DNA of 64,000 nt from Mesorhizobium sp. M2E.F.Ca.ET.219.01.1.1 (GTDB lineage Bacteria > Pseudomonadota > Alphaproteobacteria > Rhizobiales > Rhizobiaceae): the NCBI RefSeq assembly GCF_004016445.2, contig NZ_SADT02000002.1:992001-1056000 (forward strand), read 5' to 3'. The notes beneath the pieces were generated by a model that was given only the letters and a program-made list of their open reading frames with translations, ran no database searches and was not told the origin of the DNA. Shown piece after piece: positions 1 to 8,849 of the stretch; positions within the stretch are counted from its first letter, which is position 1; every line of letters starts with the position of its first letter. A program made the translations under genes and the position numbers.

Positions 1-117
1 TGGTCGTCATCGCCCGATGGCGCTCCGCTGGTTTCGTCCGAGGATCGCGGCTCCAGGCGGTTCGCCAAAGCGCGCGCGGGCAAACATGCACCGGCCCCGC
101 GCGCCGTTCAACCAAGC

Positions 118-1149
118 TCAGCCGCGCAGCAGGCCAAGCCGGATCAGGCTCTCGGCGCAGGATAGGATCGCTTCCTCCCGCGAGCGGGGCGTCCAGCCCA
201 GCAGGCGCTCGGCCTTCCTGCCCGTCGCGCTCATGTCGTAGTGGAGCAGCGGCACCACGCCCTTGAGCTGCAGATTGGTTTCGGCGGCGATGCGCACCTG
301 CTCATCGGGCCACACCTGCGTCGACACTTTTTCGGCGGCCTTGCCCAGCCGCTGCCGCAGCAATTCGGCGACCTCGACCATCCACATGCTCTCGCCGACG
401 GTCGCCAGGAAGCGTTCGCCCCTGGCGGCCGGATCGGTCATGGCGCGCAGATGCAGATCCGCCACGTCGCGCACATCGACGCAGCAGGCGTTGACGTTGA
501 GGCATCCCGGCTGCCCTTCCAGCATGTTGGCGATCAGCCTGATCGAATGCGAATAGTCGGCCCCCAGCACCGGCCCATAGACGGCGACCGGATTGATCGC
601 CGCCAGTTCCAGCCCGTTGCCTTCGCGCGCCACGAAATCCCAGGCGGCGCGCTCGGCGAGCGTCTTCGACTTCTGGTAGGGCGCGACATTGCCGGTCAGG
701 TCGCTTCAGTCGGTTTCGTCGAAGGGCCGCCGGTGGTCCGGCTTGTGGCCGACGCCGATCGCGCCGAAGGCCGATGTCAGCACGACGCGCCTCACCCCTG
801 CGTCACGCGCGGCGCGCAGCACCCTGAGGTTCCCGTTGACGGCAGGCTCGATCCAATCCTCCTCGCGGGTCTGGTCGCCGGAAGGCGTCGGCGAGGCGCC
901 ATGCATTACATAGTCGCATCCGGCCGCCGCCTCCGGCCATCCGCGGTCGTCTGTGAGATCGGCGTGGACGAAGGAGAGGCGGTTCCCCGCATCGACGCCG
1001 CCGACCTTGAGGTGCGCGCGCACCTCCGCTTCCCGCCCTGGCGAGCGGATGGTCGTGCGCACGCGGTAGTCCGCGTTCAGCAGCGCCAGCATGCAGTGTT
1101 GCGCGATGAAGCCGGTGCCGCCGGTCACCAGGACGAGTTTGTCGGTCAT
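118..1149 (-). pseudogene. NAD-dependent epimerase / dihydroflavonol-reductase-like SDR, interrupted by in-frame TGA
   Basis: Extended SDR of the aldehyde reductase / dihydroflavonol-4-reductase type, about 343 codons, which is normal length. The N-terminus has the Rossmann motif VTGGTGFIAQH, and a YQKSK catalytic motif lies further on. The frame is cut at 706-708 by TGA directly after FDETD; reading through gives SDLTGNVAPYQKSKTLAERAAWDF-type sequence, and relatives have Trp at the stop position, so TGG to TGA is the simplest explanation. The truncated product (147 aa) would lack the catalytic Tyr/Lys. A downstream piece (118-633) could restart at an internal ATG but would lack the cofactor domain. 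It is divergent from the AraC regulator at 1278, which probably controlled it. Read as a recent pseudogene; a sequencing error or stop readthrough is possible. Confidence 0.85.
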
Positions 1150-1277
1150 TTGATGCCTCTGGGGTCTGGAATGGAGCGCCGCATCCGATGGCGGGGCGCA
1201 GGATGCGCGGTAGGTAGGACGGCGCTTCTGTACTGTGAATGCTTGAAAATCCGCATTTCCTGCGCGAGAGTACGGAA

Positions 1278-2249
1278 ATGGCGGTCGATCCCTTCTCCGA
1301 TGTTCTCACGCTCACCAATGCCGAGGCGGTCGTCACGGGCGGCTTCACCGCCGGCGGCCCGTGGGCGATCAGCTTCCCTGGACGCGACAAGATCAAGTTC
1401 TTCGCCGTGGTGAAGGGCAGCTGCTGGGTCACTCTCGAAGGCGAGCCAGAACCCTTTCGCTTCGAGACCGGCGATGTCGGGCTGCTTGCGGCGCGGCGCG
1501 GCTTCGTGCTCGCCAGCGACCCAAGCCTTGCGCCGGTCGACGCGATGAGCCTGTTCACCGGCGCCGGCCGCACGCTGGTGACGCTGGGCGACGGCTCGGA
1601 ATTCGCCCATATCGGCGGCCATGTCCTGCTCGATCCGGCGCGCGGCAGGCTGCTGGCGGATTTACTGCCGCCATGGATCCATACGCGGGCGGCGTCGCCC
1701 CAGGCGGCCATTTTCCGCTGGCTCCTCGACCGGCTGATCGAGGAGAGGGACGCCGGCCAGCCGGGCGCTGAGCTCGCCTCGGCGCAGCTGACGCAACTGC
1801 TCTTCATCGAAATCCTGCGCTCGCATCTCGACACGGCGAGCCTGATGCCCGCCGGCTGGCTCAAAGCACTGGCCGAACCGCGCATCGCGCCGGCGCTGCG
1901 CCTGATGCACGGCGACCCGGCGCGTGCCTGGCATCTGGAGGAGCTGGCGAAAGCCTGTGCCATGTCGCGCACCTCATTCGCCGTCCATTTCAGGACGATC
2001 GCCGGCGTCGCGCCGCTGGCCTATCTGACCGAGTGGCGCATGCGCCTTGCCGAGCGCGCCTTGCGCGAGGAGCGGACGCCGGTGGCCGTCGTCGCCCGCA
2101 CGCTCGGCTATACGTCCGAAAGCGCCTTCAGCAACGCCTTCAAACGCATCAACGGCAAGTCGCCGATGGCGTATCGGGCATCGCTGAACGGCCACAAGGA
2201 TTTCAGACAGCCGCTGCCGGGCAAGCGCGCTGATGCCGTGCCGGTCTGA
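1278..2249 (+). CDS. AraC family transcriptional regulator (cupin_6 N-terminal domain)
   Basis: 323-aa DNA-binding regulator. Residues about 5-185 resemble the cupin-like AraC N-terminal domain found in regulators of reductases and dehydrogenases (PWAISFPGRDKIKFFAVVKG near the start, LPPWIHT in the middle). Residues about 205-300 form a two-helix-turn-helix AraC DNA-binding domain ending in the usual GYTSESAFSNAFKRINGKSP signature. The frame is open from ATG 1239, but ATG 1278 gives the family-like N-terminus MAVDPFSDVL and is preferred. It faces away from the broken reductase gene at 118-1149 across a 128-bp gap, the usual layout for a regulator and its target. The inducer is unknown. Confidence 0.9.
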   Translation: MAVDPFSDVLTLTNAEAVVTGGFTAGGPWAISFPGRDKIKFFAVVKGSCWVTLEGEPEPFRFETGDVGLLAARRGFVLASDPSLAPVDAMSLFTGAGRTLVTLGDGSEFAHIGGHVLLDPARGRLLADLLPPWIHTRAASPQAAIFRWLLDRLIEERDAGQPGAELASAQLTQLLFIEILRSHLDTASLMPAGWLKALAEPRIAPALRLMHGDPARAWHLEELAKACAMSRTSFAVHFRTIAGVAPLAYLTEWRMRLAERALREERTPVAVVARTLGYTSESAFSNAFKRINGKSPMAYRASLNGHKDFRQPLPGKRADAVPV

Positions 2250-2368
2250 CGGCCTTTGTGCCAGATCCATTCCATCGCCGGGAAGGCACGGGCGCCGCGT
2301 GGGCGGACCGATCCACGACCGGCGCCGGCAAATATTGTTATCGCGGCCAGCGGCCTGTAAGAGCGGGC

Positions 2369-2716
2369 ATGATCTCCGTTTCCCGTCTCGCCGCGCTCGC
2401 CCTGCTGGCCCTGATCACCTTTGCAACGCTGTCGCCCATCGAACTGCGGCCATACCTGGGCGACGCCAACATAGAGCGCGCTTTGGCCTACGTCCTGCTG
2501 GGGCTGGCCCTGGCGCTCGGGTTCCCGTCCCGCGTGACGCAGACCGTGCTGTTCATCTGCGCGGTGGCCGGCGTTCTCGAGTTCCTGCAGCTGTTCGACC
2601 CTGGCCGGCATGCGCGGGTTGTCGATGGCCTGCTCAAAGCGGCGGCGGGCGTCGTGGGTATTATCCTGGGGCGCTTCGTCATCACGTGGGCGAGCCGCGC
2701 CGCCGAGCGGCGCTAG
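2369..2716 (+). CDS. VanZ-like small membrane protein
   Basis: 115-aa integral membrane protein with about three to four hydrophobic helices. It resembles the short VanZ-like proteins of Rhizobiales (TFATLSPIELRP after the first helix; a VLEFLQLFDPGRHARVVD loop with acidic and basic residues before the last helix). The open frame begins at 2258, but that extension is low-complexity and hydrophilic; ATG 2369 starts directly at the first membrane helix. The biochemical role of these short proteins is unknown. The stop codon is merged with a repeat (2714-2738). Confidence 0.75.
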   Translation: MISVSRLAALALLALITFATLSPIELRPYLGDANIERALAYVLLGLALALGFPSRVTQTVLFICAVAGVLEFLQLFDPGRHARVVDGLLKAAAGVVGIILGRFVITWASRAAERR

Positions 2717-2738
2717 AGCAATTCCTGGAAAAGTGTTG
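2714..2738. repeat. Rhizobial REP-type motif (family D)
   Basis: The stretch tagagcaattcctggaaaag matches, in inverse orientation, the end motif at 37177-37203 and is related to the element at 42504-42592. It directly follows the VanZ stop codon and may act as a 3' processing or REP element. Confidence 0.6.
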
Positions 2739-2824
2739 CGACCTCATGCGCGTCGTATTCAGAGGGCTCGCCGCCAGGATTTCCGCATAAGCTGCGGTCG
2801 AATGATGGACGATCCCGGAAGCAG

Positions 2825-3802
2825 ATGGCCAAGAAGTTTGCATTTCTGCTGGTGCGCGATTTCACGCTCTCGCCGCTGTCGCTGTTCATCGACACGCTGA
2901 GGCTCGCCGGCGACGAGGGCGACCGCAGCCGCCGGGTCGAGTTCGACTGGGAGATCGTCGGCGAGCGCGGCCTGCCGATCCGCGCCAGTTGCGGCGTCGA
3001 ATTGCTGCCGACGAAGGCGATCGGCAATCCGGAGGATTTCGACAATGTCGTGGTGGTCGGCGGCCTGCTCGACACCAGCCGCGGGCTGAGTTCGGAAAAG
3101 GAGGCGTTCCTGATGCGCGCCGCCGAAAAGGGCGTGCCGATCACCGCGCTCTGCACCGGCAGCTTCGTTTTGGCGCGCTACGGCCTGCTCGACGGCTACA
3201 GCGCCGCCGTCAGCTGGTTCCACATCAAGGATTTCCGCGCCGAGTTCCCCGATGTGAGCGCGCATGCCGACAGTCTCTATTCCGTCGACAGGGGCCGGGC
3301 CACCTGCGCCGGCGGCACCGGTGCCGCCGACCTCGCCGGCTATTTCGTCTCGCAATTCATCGGCCAGAAGGCGGCGGAGAAGGCGGCCAAGATCTTGGTG
3401 CTCGACCGCATCCGCTCCAGCCGCGACGTGCAGCCGGTCGGCGACCTTTTTCCTGCCGCCGCGAGCCGCGCGGTGAAGCGGGCGCTGCTCCTGATGGAAA
3501 GCAATTTGCAGGAGACGCTCTCGGTCGCCGAGATCGCCGCCAGGATGAACTGCTCGCGCCGCCAGCTTGAGCGTCTGTTCGGCACCGAGCTCGGCATCGG
3601 CCCGATGGCCGCCTATCTGGCGCTCAGGGTGCATTATGCAAAGTCGCTGCTGGAAGGCAGCGACCTCGCCATCGGCGAGATCGCCTATCGCTGCGGCTTC
3701 CCCAATGCCGGCCATTTCAGCCGCGTCTTCCGCCAGCAGACCGGCATCACGCCGACCCATCTCAGGCACCCGAACCGCGCTGTTGCTGCCGCCGCGAAAT
3801 GA
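2825..3802 (+). CDS. GlxA family transcriptional regulator (DJ-1/PfpI + AraC HTH)
   Basis: 325-aa regulator. Residues 1-180 form a DJ-1/PfpI (class I glutamine-amidotransferase-like) sensor with the elbow Cys at position 110 in ALCTGSFVLA. Residues about 220-318 form an AraC/HTH_18 domain (AEIAARMNCSRRQLERLF; AYRCGFPNAGHFSRVFRQQ). Regulators of this build (GbdR, CdhR, ArgR types) control catabolism of amino acids and quaternary amines. It lies just upstream of a class III aminotransferase and an FAD amine oxidase on the same strand, so it probably activates that pathway. A GGAAG Shine-Dalgarno sits just before ATG 2825. Confidence 0.93.
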   Translation: MAKKFAFLLVRDFTLSPLSLFIDTLRLAGDEGDRSRRVEFDWEIVGERGLPIRASCGVELLPTKAIGNPEDFDNVVVVGGLLDTSRGLSSEKEAFLMRAAEKGVPITALCTGSFVLARYGLLDGYSAAVSWFHIKDFRAEFPDVSAHADSLYSVDRGRATCAGGTGAADLAGYFVSQFIGQKAAEKAAKILVLDRIRSSRDVQPVGDLFPAAASRAVKRALLLMESNLQETLSVAEIAARMNCSRRQLERLFGTELGIGPMAAYLALRVHYAKSLLEGSDLAIGEIAYRCGFPNAGHFSRVFRQQTGITPTHLRHPNRAVAAAAK

Positions 3803-3936
3803 TGCGGATCCGCCATGAATCTGGTCGGGTCGCATGCCCGGCCTGGCCGATTGCGCCGGCAAGGAAACGAACCCAAGCTTAGTGACGAGCGGCGGTTGCG
3901 CCGCTGCTTGAGCCGTCGAAGTCGCCTCGGAGAGCC

Positions 3937-5256
3937 ATGCCGCATTATCCCGACGCCATGCCCGGATCGAAAGCCCTGTTCGAACGCGCCAGGAAGGTGA
4001 TGCCGGGCGGCAACACGCGCACCACGGTCTTCGTCGACCCGTTCCCGATCTACGCCGAACGCGGGGAGGGCTGCCGGGTCTGGGATGTCGACGGCAATGC
4101 CTATTACGACTGCATCAACAATTTCACCGCGATGATCCATGGCTATGCCCATCCCGACGTCACCGCGGCCGTCGCCGGGCAGCTGCCCCTCGGCACCGCC
4201 TTCGGCGCCCCGACCCTGAGCGAGATCGAACTCGCCGAGCTGCTGGTCGAGCGGCTGCCCTCGGTCGATCAGGTCCGCTTCACCAACTCCGGCACGGAGG
4301 GCGTGATGATGGCGATCAAGGCCGCGCGCGCCTTCACCTTGCGGCCGAAGATCGTCAAGATCGAGGGCGCCTATCACGGCTCCTACGATTTCGCCGAAGT
4401 GAGCCTGGATTCTTCGCCGGCCAATTGGGGCGACCTGCCGAGGTCGACGGCCTATGCCAGGGGCACGCCGCGCGGCGTGCTGGACGACGTGGTCGCCGTG
4501 CCCTTCAACGACACCGAGGCGTTGCGCGCCGTCTTCGCCGCCGAGGGCGACACCATCGCGGCCGTGCTGATCGACCCGATGCCCAACCGTGCCGGCCTCA
4601 TCCCGGCGCGCCGGGATTACCTCCTCGCCATGGTCGAGATCGCCCATGCGGCGGGGGCGCTGGTTATCTTCGACGAGGTCATCTCGTTTCGCCTCGGATG
4701 GTCGGGCGCGCAAGGATTGTGGGGCATCGAGCCCGACCTGACGGCGCTTGGAAAAATCATCGGCGGCGGTTTTCCGATCGGGGCCGTGGGCGGGCGCGCC
4801 GACATCATGGCGGTGTTCGATCCGACCGGAGGCAAGCCCGCGCTTCCGCATGGCGGCACCTTCACCGCCAATCCGGTCACGATGCGCGCCGGCCTTGCCT
4901 CGATGCGGGCGCTGACGAAGGAAGGCTTCGCCCATCTCGATCGTCTCGGCGCGTTGCTGCGCGACGGCGTCACCGCCTCATTCGAAAAGCACGGTCTTGC
5001 CGGCCAGTGTGTCGGCCTCGGCTCCCTGTTCAAGGTTCATTTTACGTCGCACCCCGTCACGGACTATCGTTCGATCTATCCCGGTTCGGCCGAGCGGAAA
5101 AAATTCGACGTCTTCCACAAGGGCCTGCTTGGCCGCGGCGTGCTCTCCGCCAGCTACGGCCTGTTCGCGCTGTCGACGCCGATGACCGAGGCGGACGCCG
5201 GCGCCATTCTTCAAGCGATCGACGAGACCCTGGCCGACGTCGCCGCGCAGTCCTGA
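3937..5256 (+). CDS. Class III PLP-dependent aminotransferase (glutamate-1-semialdehyde aminomutase-like)
   Basis: 439-aa fold-type I PLP enzyme. NSGTEGVMMAIKAAR binds the phosphate, FDEV has the ring-contacting Asp246, and Lys273 in ALGKIIGGGFPIGAVGG should form the Schiff base. It resembles glutamate-1-semialdehyde 2,1-aminomutase-like transaminases, but is probably a catabolic amino-acid or amine transaminase: a GlxA regulator sits upstream and an FAD-dependent amine oxidase follows 13 nt downstream. GGAG lies a few bases before ATG 3937; an in-frame ATG seven codons later is an alternative. The substrate cannot be told from sequence. Confidence 0.9.
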   Translation: MPHYPDAMPGSKALFERARKVMPGGNTRTTVFVDPFPIYAERGEGCRVWDVDGNAYYDCINNFTAMIHGYAHPDVTAAVAGQLPLGTAFGAPTLSEIELAELLVERLPSVDQVRFTNSGTEGVMMAIKAARAFTLRPKIVKIEGAYHGSYDFAEVSLDSSPANWGDLPRSTAYARGTPRGVLDDVVAVPFNDTEALRAVFAAEGDTIAAVLIDPMPNRAGLIPARRDYLLAMVEIAHAAGALVIFDEVISFRLGWSGAQGLWGIEPDLTALGKIIGGGFPIGAVGGRADIMAVFDPTGGKPALPHGGTFTANPVTMRAGLASMRALTKEGFAHLDRLGALLRDGVTASFEKHGLAGQCVGLGSLFKVHFTSHPVTDYRSIYPGSAERKKFDVFHKGLLGRGVLSASYGLFALSTPMTEADAGAILQAIDETLADVAAQS

Positions 5257-5269
5257 AAGCAGGCCCCGC

Positions 5270-6421
5270 ATGACAGCTTCTCCTCATGTCGTGGTGGTCG
5301 GCGCGGGCACGCTGGGCATGTGCACGGCGCTCAACCTCGTCGAGCAGGGCGCGCGCGTCACGGTGCTGGAAGCGCAGTCGATCGCTTCGGGGTCGAGCGG
5401 CCGGTCGGTCGGCGTCGTCGGATCGCAACTGACCGACCCGTTCGAGATCATGCTGCGCGTCCATTCGCTGCGCCGGTTCAGCCAATGGGAGGGCGAGGGG
5501 CTTCGCTTCAACCATATCGGCTATCTGCGGCTGGCCCGTACGCAAGCGCAGATGGCGCTGTTCGCGAGATCGGTCGAGATCCAGGCCGAGGCGGGGCTGA
5601 GGTCGCGCCTGGTTCGCGCGAACGAACTCCGGGATCTCGTGCCGCACATCAATCCTGAGGGCCTCGAAGGCGGCTTGTTCGGGCCAGACAACGGCTTCCT
5701 CGATCCGCATGAGATGTGCAATTTCCTGGCCGGCATCGTGCGTGCCAAGGGCGGCGAGATCCGCCAGCATCGCAAGTTGCTCGGCGTGGAACGGCGGCCG
5801 GGCGGCTACAGGCTGGAGACCAGTCATGGCCCGATAGATACCGACACCGTGGTCAATGCGGGCGGCGCCTGGGCGCCGCAGGTGGCCGCGCTTTTCGGCC
5901 AGCGCCTGCACATCTGGCCCGAGCGCCACGAGGCCGTCGTCATCCATCTCGACGAGCAGCTCGGTTACACCATGCCGATGGTGATGGACCTGGTGAACGG
6001 CGAGGGCACTGGCCTCAATTTCCGCCACGAAAAACCGGGCGAGCTGATCGCCGAGATCCACAAGGTGAACTCGAGCGCGCCGGAAGATCCCGACAATTAC
6101 AACGACCAGTGCGAGGAGCAGTCGAAGGTCGATCTGGCCGAACTGCTTCTGGAACGCGTGCCCGACCTGCCGGGCGCGCGGCTCGGCCGGGGCTGGGCGG
6201 GCCTCTACCCGGTGACGGCCGACCATCGCCCCTTTGTCGGGCCGATCGACGCCTCGGAGCCGGCGCTGATCACCGCCGCCGGCGCCGGCGGCTATGGCAT
6301 CCAGCTCGCGCCGGTGATCGGCCAGATCGCCGCCGACTGGGTGCTGCAGGGCGCGCCGGTTTCGGTGCCCGGTTCGCGGAGCCTGGCGCCGTCGGACGAG
6401 CGAAACATCTATGGTCATTGA
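5270..6421 (+). CDS. FAD-dependent amine/amino-acid oxidoreductase (DAO family)
   Basis: 383-aa DAO-family flavoprotein, probably oxidising a secondary or D-amino acid or an amine. The N-terminus has the Rossmann dinucleotide motif VVGAGTLGMCTALNLVEQG, followed by the SGRSVGVVG stretch common in glycine/sarcosine oxidase relatives. The C-terminus has GWAGLYPVTADHRPFVGPI and GAGGYGIQLAP, the FAD-contacting region. It follows the aminotransferase by 13 nt and is most likely co-transcribed with it in a catabolic operon. No signal peptide, so cytoplasmic. Its last codons run to 22 bp before the 6443 repeat that marks the left edge of a foreign-looking cassette. Confidence 0.88.
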   Translation: MTASPHVVVVGAGTLGMCTALNLVEQGARVTVLEAQSIASGSSGRSVGVVGSQLTDPFEIMLRVHSLRRFSQWEGEGLRFNHIGYLRLARTQAQMALFARSVEIQAEAGLRSRLVRANELRDLVPHINPEGLEGGLFGPDNGFLDPHEMCNFLAGIVRAKGGEIRQHRKLLGVERRPGGYRLETSHGPIDTDTVVNAGGAWAPQVAALFGQRLHIWPERHEAVVIHLDEQLGYTMPMVMDLVNGEGTGLNFRHEKPGELIAEIHKVNSSAPEDPDNYNDQCEEQSKVDLAELLLERVPDLPGARLGRGWAGLYPVTADHRPFVGPIDASEPALITAAGAGGYGIQLAPVIGQIAADWVLQGAPVSVPGSRSLAPSDERNIYGH

Positions 6422-6442
6422 CCGACGCGTTTTGACGAGGCT

Positions 6443-6467
6443 GAACGCCTAAGATGCGACCGTGCGC
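6443..6467. repeat. Left copy of 25-bp direct repeat flanking the LysR-SDR-LEH cassette
   Basis: The segment starting gaacgcctaagatgcgacc recurs at 9116-9140 with two mismatches (gaacgcctaagatgtgacc). The two copies bracket 2.7 kb of somewhat lower GC. The right copy sits at the edge of an IS66 transposase remnant. Confidence 0.7.
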
Positions 6468-6569
6468 GATAGGCGGTTCCGAAAACTACCGTTGTGACAT
6501 TGATGGCAAGAATGCGCCAATACCGGTCACCGCACATTGTCAACCTGATAGCGCCCAGACTCCGCAACA

Positions 6570-7511
6570 CTACTGTCCGACAAACACCACTTCGTCCCAA
6601 GGTGGGCGCTCAGGGAAAACCTCATCGAGAAATGTCAGAAATGCTTTGACGTTCGGATTGGCGCGGCGGCTCTCTGGCCAGAGCGCAATCATGCTGGAGC
6701 GGTCGACGGCGAAGGCGGTGAGGATCGGCACGAGTTCGCCGCGTTTCACATATGGCGCGGCGATGTAGGTTGGAGAGATGCCGACGCCGCCGCCGGCGAC
6801 GAGGACAGCGGCGACACCATCGCTTGTGTCCACCATGATCCCAATCTTTGGCGTGGCCTCGAAGGTTCGTTTTCCTGATCCAAAGGACCAGCGAAGTGTC
6901 TGGCCCGAGCTCTGGAAGCGAAAATTGACGCAGTCATGCTCCGCTAGTTCGTCAGGATGTCGAGGTGTACCCCGTCGTCTCAGATACTCGGGCGAAGCAA
7001 AGGCGCAAAGGCGATGCGGCGCAAGCCGTCGGGACTTCAAACGGGAGTCGGCCAGTGCTCCAACCCGAATGGCGACGTCTATGCCCTCTTCGATCATGTC
7101 CACGAACCGATCTCCCAGGCGCAGATCGATTGCGAGTTTCGGATGGCGTGCGCGCAAGCGAGGAAGCGCCGGGCCGAGTATATGCACGCCGACCGGAAGT
7201 GGTGCGGATATCCGAAGAATGCCGGACGGGTCGGCGCGGGCAGCCATTGCGGCCTGCTCGATATCCTCTGCTTCCCGCAACAGACGCAACGCGCGATCAT
7301 GCAGATCGCGGCCCTCCGGCGTAAGCGTCAGAGAGCGCGTGGTACGGAGGAATAGGACAATGCCGAGCTGCTGCTCGAGCCGCTGGACGCTCTTGCTGAC
7401 GGCAGACGGTGACACCCCGAGCGCGCGGGCTGCCGCCGTGTAGCTTCCAAGGGATGCGGCCCGCGCGAATGCAATCAGCCCCGTGAGACGTTCTATGCCG
7501 ATTTGTGCCAT
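6570..7511 (-). CDS. LysR family transcriptional regulator
   Basis: 313-aa LysR-type regulator. The N-terminal winged helix-turn-helix (ARAASLGSYTAAARALGVSP and SAVSKSVQRLEQQLGIVLF) is followed by a LysR substrate-binding domain (DLRLGDRFVDMIEEGIDVAI). The frame is open to 7628, but ATG 7511 (MAQIGIERL) gives the family N-terminus. It is divergent from the SDR gene starting near 7617, with about 105 bp between starts, the standard arrangement for LysR control of a neighbouring operon. It probably regulates the SDR and epoxide-hydrolase-like genes. It belongs to the segment bounded by the direct repeats at 6443 and 9116. Confidence 0.93.
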   Translation of the reverse strand: MAQIGIERLTGLIAFARAASLGSYTAAARALGVSPSAVSKSVQRLEQQLGIVLFLRTTRSLTLTPEGRDLHDRALRLLREAEDIEQAAMAARADPSGILRISAPLPVGVHILGPALPRLRARHPKLAIDLRLGDRFVDMIEEGIDVAIRVGALADSRLKSRRLAPHRLCAFASPEYLRRRGTPRHPDELAEHDCVNFRFQSSGQTLRWSFGSGKRTFEATPKIGIMVDTSDGVAAVLVAGGGVGISPTYIAAPYVKRGELVPILTAFAVDRSSMIALWPESRRANPNVKAFLTFLDEVFPERPPWDEVVFVGQ

Positions 7512-7616
7512 GATGGCATGAGTAAAGCGAATATCGGACCAATTATCAATCGAGGGAATTGGAATTACTGTTTGGCTATCGGCGCAATCGAGCGCCTCCA
7601 AAACGGAGCCGGAGTG

Positions 7617-8357
7617 GTGGGTACCCAACCAAACATCGCGGATATCCTTTCAGGCAAGACCATACTCATCGTCGGCGGCACCTCGGGGATCGGCCTCGCC
7701 GCAGCCACTCAAGCGAAGTCCTTCGGCGCAAAAGTCATCGTGGTCGGATTTGACGCCGAACGGGCGAAAGAAGCCGCAGAACAACATGGCCTCAGTGGCT
7801 GGAGGGCCGCCGATGTGACCAAGCGTGAGACCATCGAATCCGCGCTCGCTGATATCGAGCATGTCGATCACCTCGTCTTGCTGGCCGGAAGCTTCGTCGT
7901 CGGCAAGGTGCTGGAAGCCGATGTCATCCATCTCCGCCGCGCGTTCGAAGAGCGCGTCTGGGCGGCGATATATACTCTTCGGGCACTTGGAGACCGCCTC
8001 GCCGCCGACGGTTCGGTGACATTCATCTCCGGAGCACTGGGCGATCGGCCGAATGCCTATGGGACCGCCGTTCTCGCTGCCGCTTCGGCGGCGATGGAAG
8101 CATTGGCACGCGGCCTTGCGTTGGAACTCGCGCCGCGCCGCGTGAACACCCTTTCGCCGGGTCCGATCGATACTCCACTGCTCGGCAAGGCACTTGGCGG
8201 CGGTCGCGACGCCTTTGTCGAGGGCCTCAAGGCAACATTGCCATTGCATCGTCTCGGGAGCGCTGAGGAAGCCGGGGCGGCAGTCGTGTTCTTGATGGCG
8301 AATGGCTGGATGAACGGTGCGACGCTCAACCTAGACGGTGGCTCGCGGCTGGTCTGA
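7617..8357 (+). CDS. SDR family oxidoreductase with degenerate active site
   Basis: 246-aa short-chain dehydrogenase/reductase. The cofactor motif is VGGTSGIGLA, and the C-terminus SPGPIDTPL / NGATLNLDGG is typical. The usual Tyr-x-x-x-Lys is altered: after FISGALGDRPNAY comes GTAV, so Tyr is present but Val replaces Lys. Either activity is changed or lost, or catalysis differs, as in a known subset of SDRs with this ...RP..G..V.AA pattern. The start is uncertain: the frame is open from 7503, but GTG 7617 follows a GGAG at 7605-7608 and gives a normal SDR N-terminus. It lies upstream of an epoxide-hydrolase-like gene and is divergent from LysR. Confidence 0.85.
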   Translation: MGTQPNIADILSGKTILIVGGTSGIGLAAATQAKSFGAKVIVVGFDAERAKEAAEQHGLSGWRAADVTKRETIESALADIEHVDHLVLLAGSFVVGKVLEADVIHLRRAFEERVWAAIYTLRALGDRLAADGSVTFISGALGDRPNAYGTAVLAAASAAMEALARGLALELAPRRVNTLSPGPIDTPLLGKALGGGRDAFVEGLKATLPLHRLGSAEEAGAAVVFLMANGWMNGATLNLDGGSRLV

Positions 8358-8437
8358 AGGCTTTTCAGCATTGCGAGCCAGAACTCTGTGAAATTTGTCG
8401 CTCGGGGTTTCGAACCCCTCAAGAAGGAATTCACTGA

Positions 8438-8827
8438 ATGTCGACTGACCCAACCAAGACAGCCCTGACCTTTTTCGGCCACTGGAACACCGGCCGCATC
8501 GACGAGGCGATCGCCATGCTTTCCGAAGTCGTGCTGTACGACAATGTACCGTTCCCGAATATCGTCGGGCGGGAGAACGTCCGAAAGTTTCACCGAGATT
8601 TCGGAATTGGAACGACATTCACAGTTGATTGGACGGTGACACAGATCGCGGCGGCCGGAAACGTCGTCCTTAACGAACGGCTTGATGTCTTCCTGCATGA
8701 GGGCGGTGGAAAAATCATACTTCCGGTCATGGGGACGCTTACGGTCGTGGAGGGAGCGATCACCGTATGGCGCGACTATTTCGATCCCTCTGATTTCGAT
8801 CGGCAGTTGGCTCTAATCGCGAAATAA
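8438..8827 (+). CDS. Limonene-1,2-epoxide hydrolase-like / SnoaL-fold protein
   Basis: 129-aa cystatin/NTF2-fold protein. It carries the limonene-epoxide-hydrolase signature: NERLDVF (Arg and Asp of the catalytic triad) and WRDYFD (second Asp), so a water-activating Asp-Arg-Asp centre looks intact. A small epoxide hydrolase or related isomerase role is likely. AAGGAATT lies about 10 nt before ATG 8438. It follows the SDR by 80 bp; the gap holds a ggggtt-tcg-aacccc hairpin (8405-8419) that may modulate expression. Part of the acquired LysR-SDR cassette, with lower GC than the flanks. Confidence 0.8.
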   Translation: MSTDPTKTALTFFGHWNTGRIDEAIAMLSEVVLYDNVPFPNIVGRENVRKFHRDFGIGTTFTVDWTVTQIAAAGNVVLNERLDVFLHEGGGKIILPVMGTLTVVEGAITVWRDYFDPSDFDRQLALIAK

Positions 8828-8849
8828 CACGATGGAATGGATTGGCTGC

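Noticed and set aside
241..1413. Long plus-strand frame opposite the epimerase
   Set aside because: Arg/Ala/His-rich shadow of the real minus-strand gene.
8401..8424. tRNA-like ggggtttcgaacccc segment
   Set aside because: Only a short hairpin; no cloverleaf or acceptor stem around it.
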